Assembly: GCA_900169235.1 (NCBI GenBank)
Contig: FWCC01000330.1
Span: forward strand, 1-64,000
Length of the DNA stretch: 64,000 bases
Direction of reading: 5' to 3'
DNA from: Zarea fungicola
Lineage: Eukaryota; Ascomycota; Sordariomycetes; Hypocreales; Cordycipitaceae
Positions 23,094-34,686 of this stretch are shown here, in pieces. The stretch's first letter is position 1, and every line of letters starts with the position of its first letter. The notes beneath the pieces are model-generated. The model was not told where the DNA came from and made no database searches. It worked only from the letters and a program-made list of their open reading frames with translations. The position numbers and the translations under genes are program-made.

Positions 23094-24546
23094 AGCAGCG
23101 CAATAGAGACTCCAAAATTTCAATTAGACAAAAACTGAATGTATTTCTACTAGAACTCTTGGAGACCAGTCTGCGTTATTTGTTTTTTACTTCGTCGTTT
23201 CTTTGCTGGCCCGACTCCTGCAGCCTCGTTGTTTTATTCGACAGACCCCGCACGACGCATGACGACAGCCTGATTACCAGGCTGCCTACATAGATGCATT
23301 GCAGGTCTTTGATCTAGTTTACAGAGTAGAACTGAGCAAGAGTTCTACATCCAGCCCGTAGTCTCGTGAATTAAACCGAAGAAAGTATTCGATTGGACTC
23401 TGAATCTAGGAACCATAGTCAGCAAAGCCGCCCAACATCCAGCCCAGAGTTGGCGACTGAAAGGGAAGTAATCCATGACAAGCCAAGCTTCAAGACAATA
23501 CGAAGCAAGGAATTTGGATAGTTTCGTTACGCGGTTTGTAAATTTTCATGTAAAAAAACCAACGCACCTTATTCCTGCGTGGTAAGGTGGTTGCCTACGT
23601 GGTTGCCTATGCAACGATTCCTTGTGTGTCAACGTAACCGAGAGCCAAAAAGATACTTATACTATGGATGCTAAATTCCATAAAATATGAATTGACGCTA
23701 TCTGTTATTTCGGCATGTTTTATTTTGGTTATTTACGAATCCTTACATTCGGAATGTCCCTTCCATGGACTATGAACTATAGAAATTATATTCCGATTCC
23801 CAACACAGGCTAGAGATGTGGGAATGATTTCCGCCAAACAAGAATGATCTGTTGTATAACAATGGGTAAATGCATTACTTCAATTCAAGTGTAAATCCTT
23901 GTCTGCCGTCTCTGTGTAAGTCTCGCTTCCGAAAACTTACTAGCTAGGTTCCAAGCCATCAGTCAGCCAGGCAAGCGCAATTGTTTACACGTCACGGTTC
24001 AAGAAGGAAACCAGTATCAGTGGATTGCGCTCAATCAATCTTTAATGATACTCATTCGGCCAAGGACGCAGCGTTTGACACAAAACTGGCTATACACATG
24101 TAATCGGACATCTACAGGCCTAGCGCTACTGTGGCTGGATTCGGTTGGGAGATAGAGGTGGACAATGAGATTGTAGCTGCATGATTTGCTCTAGAAGTTG
24201 CCGTGCTGGTGGCCGCCAAAACCTCGATAGCTCAGACGAAGACGGCATTTTTCGCTTGCAGGGGACATCAGAATCTGAAATTGGCATTGTGGGTGTGGCG
24301 AATGCAAAGTCACTGCAATATCTGATAGATCCGGCACTGGACTTGTGCACCAGTTACAGAGATTGGTTAACTTGGCCGTCTGAGCATGGTTGATGAATGT
24401 AATTAGTTGAGATTGTAAAATAGAAACATTGTTCGCTACCAGCTTGAAAACTCCGGTTCCCCATATATCCAGCTCCCACGATTTCTCATGACAAATTATT
24501 AATAACACCCCAATCACAATACGCCAGGAAGAAACGGCAAAGACAT
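23094..24546. other. Intergenic between the ABC transporter and the Zn2Cys6 regulator
   Basis: No gene is supportable over 1.45 kb. A short tandem repeat of GTGGTTGCCTA is at 23587-23609. This stretch should contain the ABC transporter promoter and the regulator's 3' flank. Confidence 0.55.
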
Positions 24547-27168
24547 TTACTGCTCGACACTGCCCATCGAATTCATAATGACGGCACCCCAGTCTAGGTA
24601 GCCATCAAACCACACAGCAGGATCAACACCCGTGAGCAAATCACTTCGCCACGGTGTGCTACCATATACATTTTGCATCTGGTCCGGCGGCAAGTTCGGG
24701 TCCAGGACTGGCCAGATGCCATTATTGTTGGGGGCCATGTCAGTTGATGTCGGTGGCTGTAGCGCGCCGTTCCAGCCCGACATACTTGTGTCCATGTCCG
24801 CCTTAAGCTGCTGGTTCGGGGAGTGATTCTCGCCTTCTTTAGAAACAAGCTCGGCCCACCTCTCTAGCTTTGCTTTTGTAATGCGAACCTTGAGCGCCGT
24901 CATGCTCCATACGTTTGCCTCGTCGGTCCTCGAATCGGTCGACGAAATTTGGAACGTGGCATTGGCCTGCTCGAAGCGGTTGCACATGGCCAAGAGGATG
25001 TCGCCGACATTGACTGTTAGAACCGGGTGTGTCTTGAGCTGTGAGCGGAGATGTGCCACGGCAGCTGGCAGCGCTGGATCGAAGAAGCAATCCGCGCCTG
25101 TGAAGTCGGTACGTCCTCCGGCGGCCCCCTGTGCGTTCGGGGGCGATGCAGCTGTTCCTCGTGCCGTCTGCGGATTTGGCTCAAATGATGCCAGACTGGT
25201 AGTGCCTCTCTGCGGGTCCTCTGGCTCGCCGATAGGCTTTGGAGCCACTAGTTGGGCCCATCTGCCGAGCATCGTGAGTGCATAGACAAGTTGTGCGGCC
25301 ACAGCCGTTGTTTGACAGTAGTACTGAGAGACAGGAACAGCGAACCAGGTCTCAAACCAACCTGTCAGGGCGGCACTAGTGTTGTATAGGCGGTCCAGAG
25401 GAGTTCCGTTCCCTCCCACGTTGAGGGTGAACGCTTCCGCTAGAGAAGAAATAAATTCCTTATCAACGACGGGTGGCTCGAAAAGCCTCAGGCGAGCTGT
25501 GTTAAAGTACATTGTGATGATATCTAGCGGATCAAAGTTAGCCGTAGTTACAGATGCGTGGATTTGGGTCGCTTCCTACGATCGTTCCTGAGATGTTGTG
25601 GTAGTTTAGCGCGAAGCTCATCCAGTTCGTTCTGGAAGGCCGATACATAAACCGCTGTCGGTGCCTTTGGAATACTGCTAAACTCTTCGATTGTGTTGTC
25701 TCTTGGGTTTAGTTCGGAAATGCGCTGTGTCAGATGCTGGACTCGTACTAGGAACACAAGTGTGATGTCTGTTTCATATTCCATATCCCCCTCGAGAACA
25801 GAGACACATTCTTTAACATATGAAGTGTATCGCATCGCATCTATCCTTCCAAACACGGTCGCCATACTAAGAAAAAGTCAATACCGCGAAACTTTTTCGG
25901 GTGAGGGATAGCTTGAGCAACGTACGACGACACTAGGAACCACACGCCAAGAAACGCGCGTCTTTCTTCATTGCTCCGGGCTGAAGGCGCTGGTGGCTGA
26001 GCAGCCATTACCCTGGTGCCTTCATGAATAATCGGATGCCTGTTGAGGCCGAGCTCTCCGATTAATGAGATTGAGAGTGCTAGGAGATTATGAAGTTGTG
26101 CATGTGTGAAGCAGTGGTATTGATACCAGCCGAGAATCACAATCATACCCAACAACAAATCCATTGAGCGTTCCGATCGAATTAGCATGTAATCCGTAAG
26201 GTGCTTGATCAGCGCGTGCATCTGGGCTCTCATGGAGCGCAGACTGCGAAACGAAGTCACCATGCGGATGGACGACATGAGGAATGGACGTGTCGCACCA
26301 AGCTGGGCGGCGGTAACATCGCGCGGAATAATGACGAATGGGTAAAGAGGTTGCAACTGCGTTTTGTACATCTCCAGAGCAACGTCGTCGGTATCCGGTG
26401 GTGGAGCGGCTTCACCTGGGGCTGGTCGACAGATGCAATTTGGCTGGCCAAATGAGTTGTATGTCGGCGGGATGAACCATTCTTTCGGCTGCTGCAACTT
26501 TTGAGGCTGATTTATAGTATTGTTTGTCATAGGCGACTCAGTCAGCTGAGACGGACTAAAATTGGACTCCTCGTAGTCATCTGGAGTACTTTCATCCTGC
26601 TGTCCTTGGCCTTGGTGAGGGAGCTCTCCCGATGCTTGCAGCAAGCTTACTAGGCCGTTAAGGCGCTCTTCAATTTGCGCCGTACGCCTAGGTGGTAGAA
26701 TTAGCACGCTTGGGTTGATAAATGTCATGGCTGTAGTTGAGTTTTCATGGCGAAATGTAGAGAGGAAAGAGACTTACGAAGGCTTCGGCTGCCTTTTCTT
26801 TCGCGGCCGATGAATCTGGTCTGTACATTCTTTGAGCAGCCTTTCGCATCTACATCAGCCTCGGCGTCAGCGATGCATCTGATTGCGCATTGATTTCCAT
26901 TGTATACGTGGCGTTGGCGATGTATGTGAGTTGCAGGGCAAGGAAGCGAGCGAGGCGCAGTGTGAGTTGAGCAAACCGCCACACCGTTTCTCGTCTGACG
27001 CCGCTCACCACGGGAAAATGGCATCAACCCTACTCACCGGTCGCATTTGCATCCAGGGGTCTCATTTGAGCGGATACACTTTGCTTTGGCCGTCGCGCAA
27101 GCTGCACAAGCGGCACCCCATTTCGCCGTCGGCAATTTCGGACGCTCCTCACTCGGCTTGGTAGGCAT
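24547..27168 (-). CDS. Zn2Cys6 transcription factor with fungal-specific domain, frameshifted
   Basis: This is a nuclear regulator of the WAR1-like binuclear-cluster class. Exons are 27168-27038, 26849-26778, 26687-25926 and 25866-24547. The zinc cluster crosses intron 1: CAACATAKAKC then CKCDRCERLLKEC, giving C-x2-C-x6-C-x10-C-x2-C-x6-C, followed by a basic RPRKKRQPKP linker and a coiled coil. The middle homology region follows (residues about 150-560). At 25566-25583 the frame must slip by one base: upstream reads ...LPQHLRND and downstream continues TQIHASVTTANFDPLDIITMYFNTARLRLFEPP (quoted here in short: IHASVTTANF), both conserved and adjacent in relatives. Total exon length is 2285, one short of a multiple of three. 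I cannot tell a sequencing error from a real lesion. Intron 3 uses the acceptor after GCTAATTCTACCACCTAG. Confidence 0.85.
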
Positions 27169-27886
27169 AGTATGACGAGAGAGGCGCAAAAGATGCCCAA
27201 CACACGGAGATTGATCAGGTGCAAATCAACAGTACGCCGCCAGCCGTAGGGCGTATGATAAGAGACGGAATTTCGAGTCACCAGCAGGGAATATGGCGAA
27301 GAAAAATGACTGGAAAACACCTCTTTGGATGAGACAAGAGCAAGATCGCATCAATAAACGGCATTTTTCGCAAATCTCCGTCGATTGGACTGAGAGAAAG
27401 TGGGGCCTCGATGACGGGCCTCGGCAAAGTACCCGAAGCTTCCATGGAAATCAGGACCTGCAAGGCTGCAACGAGGCAAAACATATGGTTATTTATACAC
27501 AATATTGCATTTGTCATATCTTGCTAAAGAATGTCATGGAATTTGGCTTCTGTCTTGTTTGGCCTGCCGCCGGCCCAGGCCGCGCAGCCTCGCTCGCATT
27601 GCACTCAATATGAAACCGACAGTCAACGGACGGGAGCCGAGGGTTGTATCAATTACAGTTCTATTAACGAGTCCAGTAAGAGCTAGCAACTGCCTCTTTT
27701 GTGTCTCTGGAGCACAAAATCTCCATTTCACCAATGTACGGATACTCGAAGTCTTCTCCGTCACTTATAATACATGATCAAATTCTCGCTCTTCCAATCC
27801 TAACCTTGGTGAGGCGTGATTGGCTTAATATCATTGCGCAAGGCCATGCGCCCTGGCCAGAATAATCTCCTTGTGACTCCTTGTCT
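27169..27886. other. Intergenic, regulator promoter and Vps3844 3' flank
   Basis: There is no recognisable gene in these 718 bp. Confidence 0.55.
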
Positions 27887-29090
27887 TTACTTTGTGCGCG
27901 AAACACCAGCCCCAATGACTCCTGGCAGCTTTTCCTCGCCGACACTGAAGAGCAGGCTGATCGACCCCCAGACAACGGCGACAATAACGATTGTGAATCC
28001 AAAGAACAGCCAGAACGGTACGCTGACATCCTTCTTGGCGCAAGTAGGTCCAGCCCATTGATCAGACCATTTACCAGAGGAGGAGTACGTACGGGCGCAC
28101 AGGCAGGTAAAACAAACCTCGCCTTCTTTCGGGTTCTCCGGCACCGCTCCGTATTTGTTCACACACGCACCGCGCGGGCTCGAGCAGTTGCCTGTGGCAG
28201 CAATGCAACTTTCCAACGAGTTGAAGCATGATGGAATGGCCTTCTTGGGAATAAATATACCTCCAGAGCTGGCTGCCGCAGGTGTGACGCTAACGGGTGT
28301 CGACTTGTGGTTGGAAGAGATGACCTGCTCGGCCTGTCGCCGGCGTAGCTCCTGTGGCTGATCGGACCACGATGCCTTCGCATTCTCGTTTATTTCCGGT
28401 AGCAGAACAATCGTAGACTCAATGGCACCGGCCTTGGCCAGCTCCGGGATGGATCGTAGAGCTTCGAGGATATCCTTCATCGACTCCGGGTTCTATGACC
28501 AGGTTACATTAGCTCCCATTCTTCCATTCCCCTTCCACAGTTTCGCGTACCTTGGTAACGCTATATCTGGCAGCGGTAGACTCCTTGCCCCAGCAGTCTC
28601 TGTCCGTCATCTGCACAATCTCGCCCAGCGAGCAGCTGTGCATATTTGTCGCGCCGGCGTTGTATGCATCAATCTCCAAGAAATCACCGTTAGCGGCTGA
28701 AAGCGGCAGGTCATCTATTGTAAAAGTCGCGTCTTGGCCCAGGGCGTCTCTAGTGTCTTTAATTTGTTGTGTAGTCATTCCGTCAATCATGACCAACAGT
28801 CGCTTCGGCACTGTCGCGGGCGCGGTGGAAAATAGTGCTTCCCTAAACGGGGCATATTTGTTCAATGTAGCAACAGCATCTTCGGCGTTGATGCCTTCGG
28901 GGATATCTCTGATGGTCGGGCCTTCACCAGCCCCGGCCAGGCGTTGCAGCAACACCAATCTCGCTATGCTACGACCGAGCGAAGCTGTCGAGCTGGACTC
29001 ATCACGGGGAAATGTAAAAGCCTCTCCAGGTGTCGCAACTGCGGCAGCGCAGCTCGCAAGCGCCGCAATGATCCCAGCAGTGAATTTCAT
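27887..29090 (-). CDS. Vps3844/DUF3844 secretory-pathway membrane protein
   Basis: This is a type I membrane protein of the DUF3844 (Vps3844) family, linked by family name to vacuolar sorting and otherwise uncharacterised. Exons are 29090-28551 and 28492-27887, giving 381 residues. A cleavable signal peptide is seen at residues 1-20 (MKFTAGIIAALASCAAAVAT). A luminal domain follows, then the family's Cys-rich EGF-like block (about residues 275-335) containing CIAATGNCSSPRGAC and CFTCLCARTY. A single membrane span (VPFWLFFGFTIVIVAVVWGS) precedes a 25-residue cytosolic tail. The intron has a GTACGC donor and TAG acceptor. I chose the ATG at 29090 because it is immediately followed by the signal peptide; an upstream in-frame start at 29198 would bury it. 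The gene is divergent from the next one. Confidence 0.88.
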
Positions 29091-29412
29091 GATGGCGGTG
29101 GGATCATAAAAGCTAGGTAGATCTGTCTGGCAGAGGAACACCAGAGCGTCACCACCAAGGGAGGTTTCAATGCTTGCAGGTCGCTTCAAGGCGCCCACTA
29201 CGCTGTAGCGGAGCCCGGCATTTGATTACTCCGGCGGTTGGCCACCCCTCTGGTGGACTGTGGTGGCTGGCCCACTTGCCACTCAAGCTGCGTCAGAGTG
29301 TAGAGCCCGATCATGACTAGGATCGTCGCATCTATTGCATTTTCAACCCCAGCGTTCATCTTTCTAGCATTATGCATTTTTTCGCCTCGCAAGCACTTGC
29401 TAAATTTTGTAC
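29091..29412. promoter_or_regulatory. Divergent promoter region of Vps3844 and the mitochondrial membrane protein
   Basis: The 322 bp between the two starts must hold both promoters. I see no named motif. Confidence 0.4.
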
Positions 29413-30911
29413 ATGACAGTCGGACAGGTTCCTATACGCACAACTATGACAATGCGACAGCTGATGCCCGCCGCAAGGTTGGCTGCATTTCGGGCTATGC
29501 GACCACCACCGTTCTATAACCAACGAGCCTTCTTGAATGCGCGGCCGATGTCCCTTATGCCGGGGCGCAAAGCTTCTTCTGCGACGGGACAACTGCCTGT
29601 GTATTTCCCCAGGCCAGATGCGGGATCTCGGCTTAAGCCGGTGCGACGGTTTGTCGGGTACGTCGCTGTAATGCTTGCTCACGAATGGACATAGTTTGCT
29701 AATGTAATCTTCTTCTTGTTTATATAGGCGAGTTCTTTTCACAACAGCCACAGCGTTCATCTGCTGGACAGTCTTCTACGTCATCGTTCTCGAGCCGCTT
29801 TTTGACTGGGCAGAAGACGAGTGGGATGCCCTCTCCGAGAAGGAGAGGCAAGAGCTCACCGACGAATCGGACGAGGGCGCGGACTCAATACTCTTCCTTC
29901 CTATGCCATTCAGTACTATAGAGGTCAAGCAAAAGCCGTACAAAAACGACGACCCGAACTGGCTGGAATTTGTGGCTTTCAACAGGAGTCCGCAGGCTCG
30001 CGAGGATGTTAAATGTTTGTAATCTCACAGCTGAAGACCCATACGCCTTTCCAGCGGTGCTGACATTATTAATCTCCAGTCAAATTGGCCGAAATTATAC
30101 GGCAAGCCATAGCAAGTAATGATCAATACATCAAACTCTTGGGTGGCAGGGATATCCGCATATCCCAATTCTGGCTGGATACCATCTTTCCATCACGACC
30201 ACCGCCTAAACACTATGTCGCTGGGTAAGACAAGACGCTTGCAAATATCTAATGCGCAATGCTTGTGTCAGGAACTAATATTTCTTTTCTCAACCGAACA
30301 GAATCAGTATCGAGGACGACGGCGTATACTGGGGGCATCGCCCCATCGACACATTGGCAGCAAACCACTTGTCGCTGGCCATCTACCCGGCAGCAGTAGC
30401 CAAGGCAGCGTGGAGCTTTGTGAGCGTCCTCGGCAAGGGGTTAGCGAACGATGCGGCCGTATTTTTCGGTCTTGCCGAGCCGACTGTCCGGGCCCCAGTA
30501 TGGCAGGACGCGCTCCTGAACCGCATGCCAGGTCCTGACACTGTCACGCGAGGGGCAAACCAAATCACTGGTGGCACAGGTGCTGGAGCTGGCGCAGGCT
30601 CAAACGGAGAGCTGCAAGATTTGAAAAAGACTCTGCAATCGGCTGTCTCGCTCGGCAATATTCTGCCGCCGAGCCTTGACACCGCCAGCACAGCAGCCAT
30701 GGTGACTTTTGCAAAGAGTTGGAAGCCAGCCCGACCGGGAATTGGCCCCGGCTGTATCAAGGTGGACGGTCTCATCCAAGTTTCAGGTAAACAGGCATAT
30801 ATGGCTGTATATGTCAACGCATGGTATGATGTGAAGCAAGGAAAGTATGTCGATATTCAGACCCAGCTGAAACACATCCTGCCTTACAAACAATACCCGG
30901 CAAGGAAATAA
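29413..30911 (+). CDS. Predicted mitochondrial single-span membrane protein, unrecognised family
   Basis: I do not recognise this protein. Exons are 29413-29657, 29728-30014, 30080-30224 and 30302-30911, giving 428 residues. The N-terminus is rich in Arg and hydroxyl residues and almost free of acids (MRQLMPAARLAAFRAMRPPP), a good mitochondrial presequence. A single membrane span near residue 85 (VLFTTATAFICWTVFYVIVL) is followed by an acidic segment and a long soluble C-terminal domain with HRPIDTLAANHLSLAIYP. This fits an inner-membrane protein with its bulk in the intermembrane space or matrix. All four exons join in frame with GT-AG borders. The start is uncertain: in-frame ATGs are at 29413, 29446 and 29452, and the last two give the better presequence. 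A Gly/Ala-rich linker lies near residue 300. Confidence 0.75.
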
Positions 30912-31541
30912 GAGAAGAGGGGCAATAAATGTCTTCACCAAAACACTTCAGTATAAAAATTGTACATGGAACAGGAAAGCAAGTTTCCACAGTTGAATTG
31001 TTTTTGTTGTATTTATATAGGTAGCATGGCATTGGCGCTTACAGTCACTTTTCCGATTCTTGGACGGAGCCAACTTGTATAGTTGGCTGAAACCCTTTGA
31101 AGTAAAATTGCTCAATTAAGCAGGCGAACTCATAATTCACTTTTGTATATCTTGCAGGGTCTAGAGACCGTCAAAGACATTCTCGCAATCTTTAGTTACC
31201 AGCCCCGGAAAACACCTAGTAGCGACGTTGGTGCTGTTGAATAAAAAATTCAATTGCTTTTTAAAGATCATTCACGCAGTTCCAACTTAAAATACAAAAT
31301 CATCGACATCCCAGCAGAAGAGCGCTGCATAGGCTGTTTAAAACCAGTTTAGCAAACATTACTCAACCCAAGTCAAACTCCATCCTAAAACTCATGAAAC
31401 GGAAAAAAAAAAATCCCTGGTAGCGTCCCAAGAGTTCATGTGTAGGCAAAACGACTTGAAGGGGATATAAAAAAAAGAAGGAAAGCTCCCCCAGTATCGC
31501 TTCACAGCGCCAGTTTCAGCCAATAATTTTGCCCCACGCTT
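30912..31541. other. Intergenic, convergent 3' flanks
   Basis: Nothing beyond AT-rich 3' flank with short A-tracts is visible in these 630 bp. Confidence 0.6.
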
Positions 31542-32955
31542 TTAATTTTTCATCACATTGACGTACGCCGTGAATATTTCCAACTCAGACTCAGGGCCGC
31601 CCGGCTCTCGCTGATCGCCTGGAATGGCGGCAATCAAGTGTGCCTCAACGACATTAAGACCAGGGTGCAGAGCGACATCGAAAGCGAGCTCTTGCGGCTG
31701 CTGGTTGGGGATCATCTGCGGAAACGGCTTCAGGGTCTGTCTGTTGATAAGGGTCCAGAGGCTATAGTGGCGCTCATGGAGGAAGTCTGGCAACATCGTG
31801 ACGACGAAGACTCGGGTGCAGTGCGGGGGCAGGTTGATGACGCCAGACTGCTGCAGGTACTTGGGATCAGGGTAAACGGCTCCCAGCGTAGGCTCCGGGA
31901 GCTCAAGCAGAGGGTGGGCTTGGATTATTAAGCGCTTGATGAGCGCATCGGCAAGACCTGTTAATCGGGTTAGCATAAGCTAATCGCATAGTTTAAGAAG
32001 AAAGGTGTATGTGTTTGGTACCTTTGCCAGGGCCTCGAGGCCGCCTCGTTTCATTGTTATTCGCAATACTTGGCACCGGAGGAATTATCGGAGTCTCTTG
32101 GGATGCTGTTGGCTCCGCAGCACCAGTTTCAGGGTCTTTTGGCGTAGGCGCAGTTGCGGACGTATCTTCTTCTGCTTGTGCAGCAGGGGTTGTTGCGCCA
32201 TTTGCGCCAGCCTCGTTTGCGGTAGGCGGTGTCTCGGTCCCAGGAGCGGGTGACGCCTCATTACCGCGGCCGCCGACGTGGATGGTTATCTTCTTATTTG
32301 ATGGGGTACTATCCGCTCCGTGACCGACCCTGAGTCTAATCTTCGACTGACTAGGCTCTGAGACAGCAGCCTTTGCCTTCTTGAACTGCACATAGTAAAT
32401 TTTCTGCAATTTCCATTAGTAGTCGCGCCAATTTTGGACTGAGCGGCTAAACGCACCTCTAGTTCTTGAGCCAGGGAGTAAATCTCACTACCTTCTTCAT
32501 TGTAGAAATAGGCATTGGTCCACAGCAGTTTCGACTTCTCCTCAAAGGCCGCCCAGGACTTGAACTCGCTCACGCCAGTCATTTCACCGCGGCCTTGCAC
32601 TCCCTTCACGAGTTTCTGCAGCTTCTTCAGCGACAAAGGATCGCTCACTATTCTGTAGTAGTCCTTTAAGGCACGAGGCGGGAGGTTGATAAAGGGTTCG
32701 AAGTAGGCATCCTCGTAGTCGGGCTCGCGGTGCCTGATGAGTTCCTCCACGAGTTTCTCTTGAGCTTCCTGGAACGTAAGGCCTCTGTACGGGACACCCT
32801 CATACTGATGGCCTTCTGGTTTCGCTGGAGCCGCAGGCTTAGGGCTTGCTTGGTAGGCAGACGAGCGGCGAGGTCGTGCACGCGAGGGTTCTTCCCTTCT
32901 CTTAAGAATGATGGATCTGCGCTTTGGTCCCTCGTCCTCTTCTTCCTCTTCCTCT

Positions 32956-32987
<32 letters not shown>

Positions 32988-33758
32988 TGCTTCCTCCTCC
33001 TCCTCCTCCTCTGCCTCCTCTGCGGCATCATCATTATCAGCTTCATCTCCTTCCTCCTCATCGTTCACATTTTCCTCGCCGTCTTCATCTGGCAAGGGTG
33101 TGGGGAAAGCCTGGTAGCCTCGCTTGGCATATGCAGGGTTGGTCTTTGTCATGTAGTTGCTGAGCGCCTTGCGAAAGCGTTCTGCGTCGTCAAAGACGGA
33201 AGATGAGCGCGGGTAGAACTCTTTGGCATTTGAAATCATTCGCTTGAAGTAGCTTTCCAGATCGGCTAGATTGTCGAATGCGCCATCATCAAGCTTTTGC
33301 TCGACAATCTCTAAAGAAATGGGTAGTTTGGTTTTCTTATAGTAATCGGCATTGCCTTGTCGGGGGATCAGTTTTTCAAAGTACGTTGCTATTAGCCGGC
33401 CACTAGGGTGGGAGTTAGCAGAAGCTTGCGACGGCCAGAGGAAATACATTTACCTTTTATCAGAAGTGCGGCGAATCTGATCGAGGAACGCGATTCCATA
33501 GGCGGTAGTAGACTCTTTGGTCTCACCCTTTGTGAGGTCAAAATCCTAGAGGAACAACATATTAGCATTGACTCGTTGGTGGTAACGGCGCATCATATCT
33601 GGCAGGCAACAGGAACGCGAAAGGAATCGTCCTTCAAGTCGTGATTTTCTGTATCGATATGACTGCCAGGTGAACCGTACTGAAACCTTGCGACGCTTCG
33701 AAGATCGATCGCCAGAATCCGCGCCGTTTGCGCCGTCCGCCTTGCGCTTGCTATCCAT
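31542..33758 (-). CDS. RSC4: RSC chromatin-remodelling complex subunit Rsc4, tandem bromodomain
   Basis: Rsc4 helps target the RSC remodeller to acetylated nucleosomes. Exons are 33758-33681, 33545-33454, 33402-32457, 32403-32022 and 31957-31542, giving 637 residues. The basic start MDSKRKADG is followed by bromodomain 1 (about residues 35-150, GRLIATYFEKLIPRQGNADY), a poly-Glu linker, bromodomain 2 (about 270-375, FEPFINLPPRALKDYYRIVS), an Ala/Pro/Thr-rich region and a conserved C-terminal domain (about 500-637). Bromodomain 2 keeps the acetyl-lysine-binding Asn (NAYFYNEEGSEIY), whereas bromodomain 1 has Pro at that place (NAKEFYPRSSSVF). In yeast Rsc4, bromodomain 2 binds H3K14ac and bromodomain 1 binds an acetyl-lysine of Rsc4 itself; the Pro change suggests bromodomain 1 has lost or altered binding. 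The gene is divergent from the Maf gene. Confidence 0.9.
32930..33065. repeat. GAG/GAA codon repeat encoding the Rsc4 poly-Glu linker
   Basis: On the + strand this is a run of CTC/TTC triplets; read on the minus strand it encodes about 35 Glu with a few Ala and Asp. Such tracts vary in length between strains. Confidence 0.9.
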
Positions 33759-34686
33759 AGCGTTGGGGCTTCAATCGTTCGGGCAGTCAAAGCAAGGCCG
33801 GCATCCACGATAGCGACTCCGAATTCGTCGTATTGCACGTCAATTGAATGCAATAGTCGCCGGCGCACAAAGATTCTTGCTTTGAGCAGTAGACACTAGC
33901 TCTCAGACGCGTGTTCGCAAGTGCCAAAGCTCGCGTTGGCGGTTGTTTGAAGAACTGCGCTTCGAAAGAACTCGTGCGCTTCGGTTTGGATAGAAAATGG
34001 GATTAATTTCAAATGATTTATTGCTGCTCGATTATTGTAAATAGCCTTTGATGCCGCACGCGAGGCTTGCGAGTGGCAATGGGCTAGTCGTGGATGAGCT
34101 TGTAGTCTTGACCTGGCAACTGGAGAAGCGCAGGGGCAAGAAAAAGCAGCGAGCCAACAAAATAGAGAAGCTCGATCGGGACTAGCGTCATCTCGCCTTC
34201 ATGTACTGCTGAACAATAGTTCTATTGTCCGCTTCACTAAAGAGTAATGCATTTCAAAAATAAAAATGATCCCCAAAAAATTCAAGGTTTTGACTGTACA
34301 CAATCGTGTTGGAGTTTTTATTATAACAAGACCTTATGTTACTCAACGCCTTGCTTTACATGGTTTGCAGGTACTGATCAATGTAGCTCAATTTCCTTCT
34401 CGGTTCTGATTGATTACAATTACGAAATAGAAACAGAATATAATTCAGTACTTTTCACTAGTAGATAAGTTATAGATCTCTTCTCGCTGCACAGCAAATG
34501 TTTTGAATAATAATGGCGGTAATATTTTAGAATAGCATATCTAATAGTTACGTAGTACAGGGGTAGAAACGTGCGGCCCCGCTGCAGAAGCTCAGGTTCC
34601 GACCAACCCTGAACAGGCGCATACCGACGGAATCGTCTTCATCACATCTGCTGTACGAAGGAAGAAACAGCCCGCCCCTCAACACA
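33759..34686. other. Intergenic, divergent promoter region of RSC4 and Maf
   Basis: No gene is visible in 928 bp. The middle (about 34200-34560) is AT-rich with a meaningless 73-codon open frame. Confidence 0.55.

Noticed and set aside
722..27168. Secondary-metabolite cluster formed by the permease, P450, ABC exporter and Zn2Cys6 factor
   Set aside because: Interrupted by housekeeping genes (STI1, NTR2, SmG) and without any PKS, NRPS, terpene or other backbone enzyme.
32730..33206. Leu/Phe- and Ser-rich open frames opposite RSC4
   Set aside because: They are the reverse reading of the GAG/GAA repeat; apparent membrane segments are artefacts.
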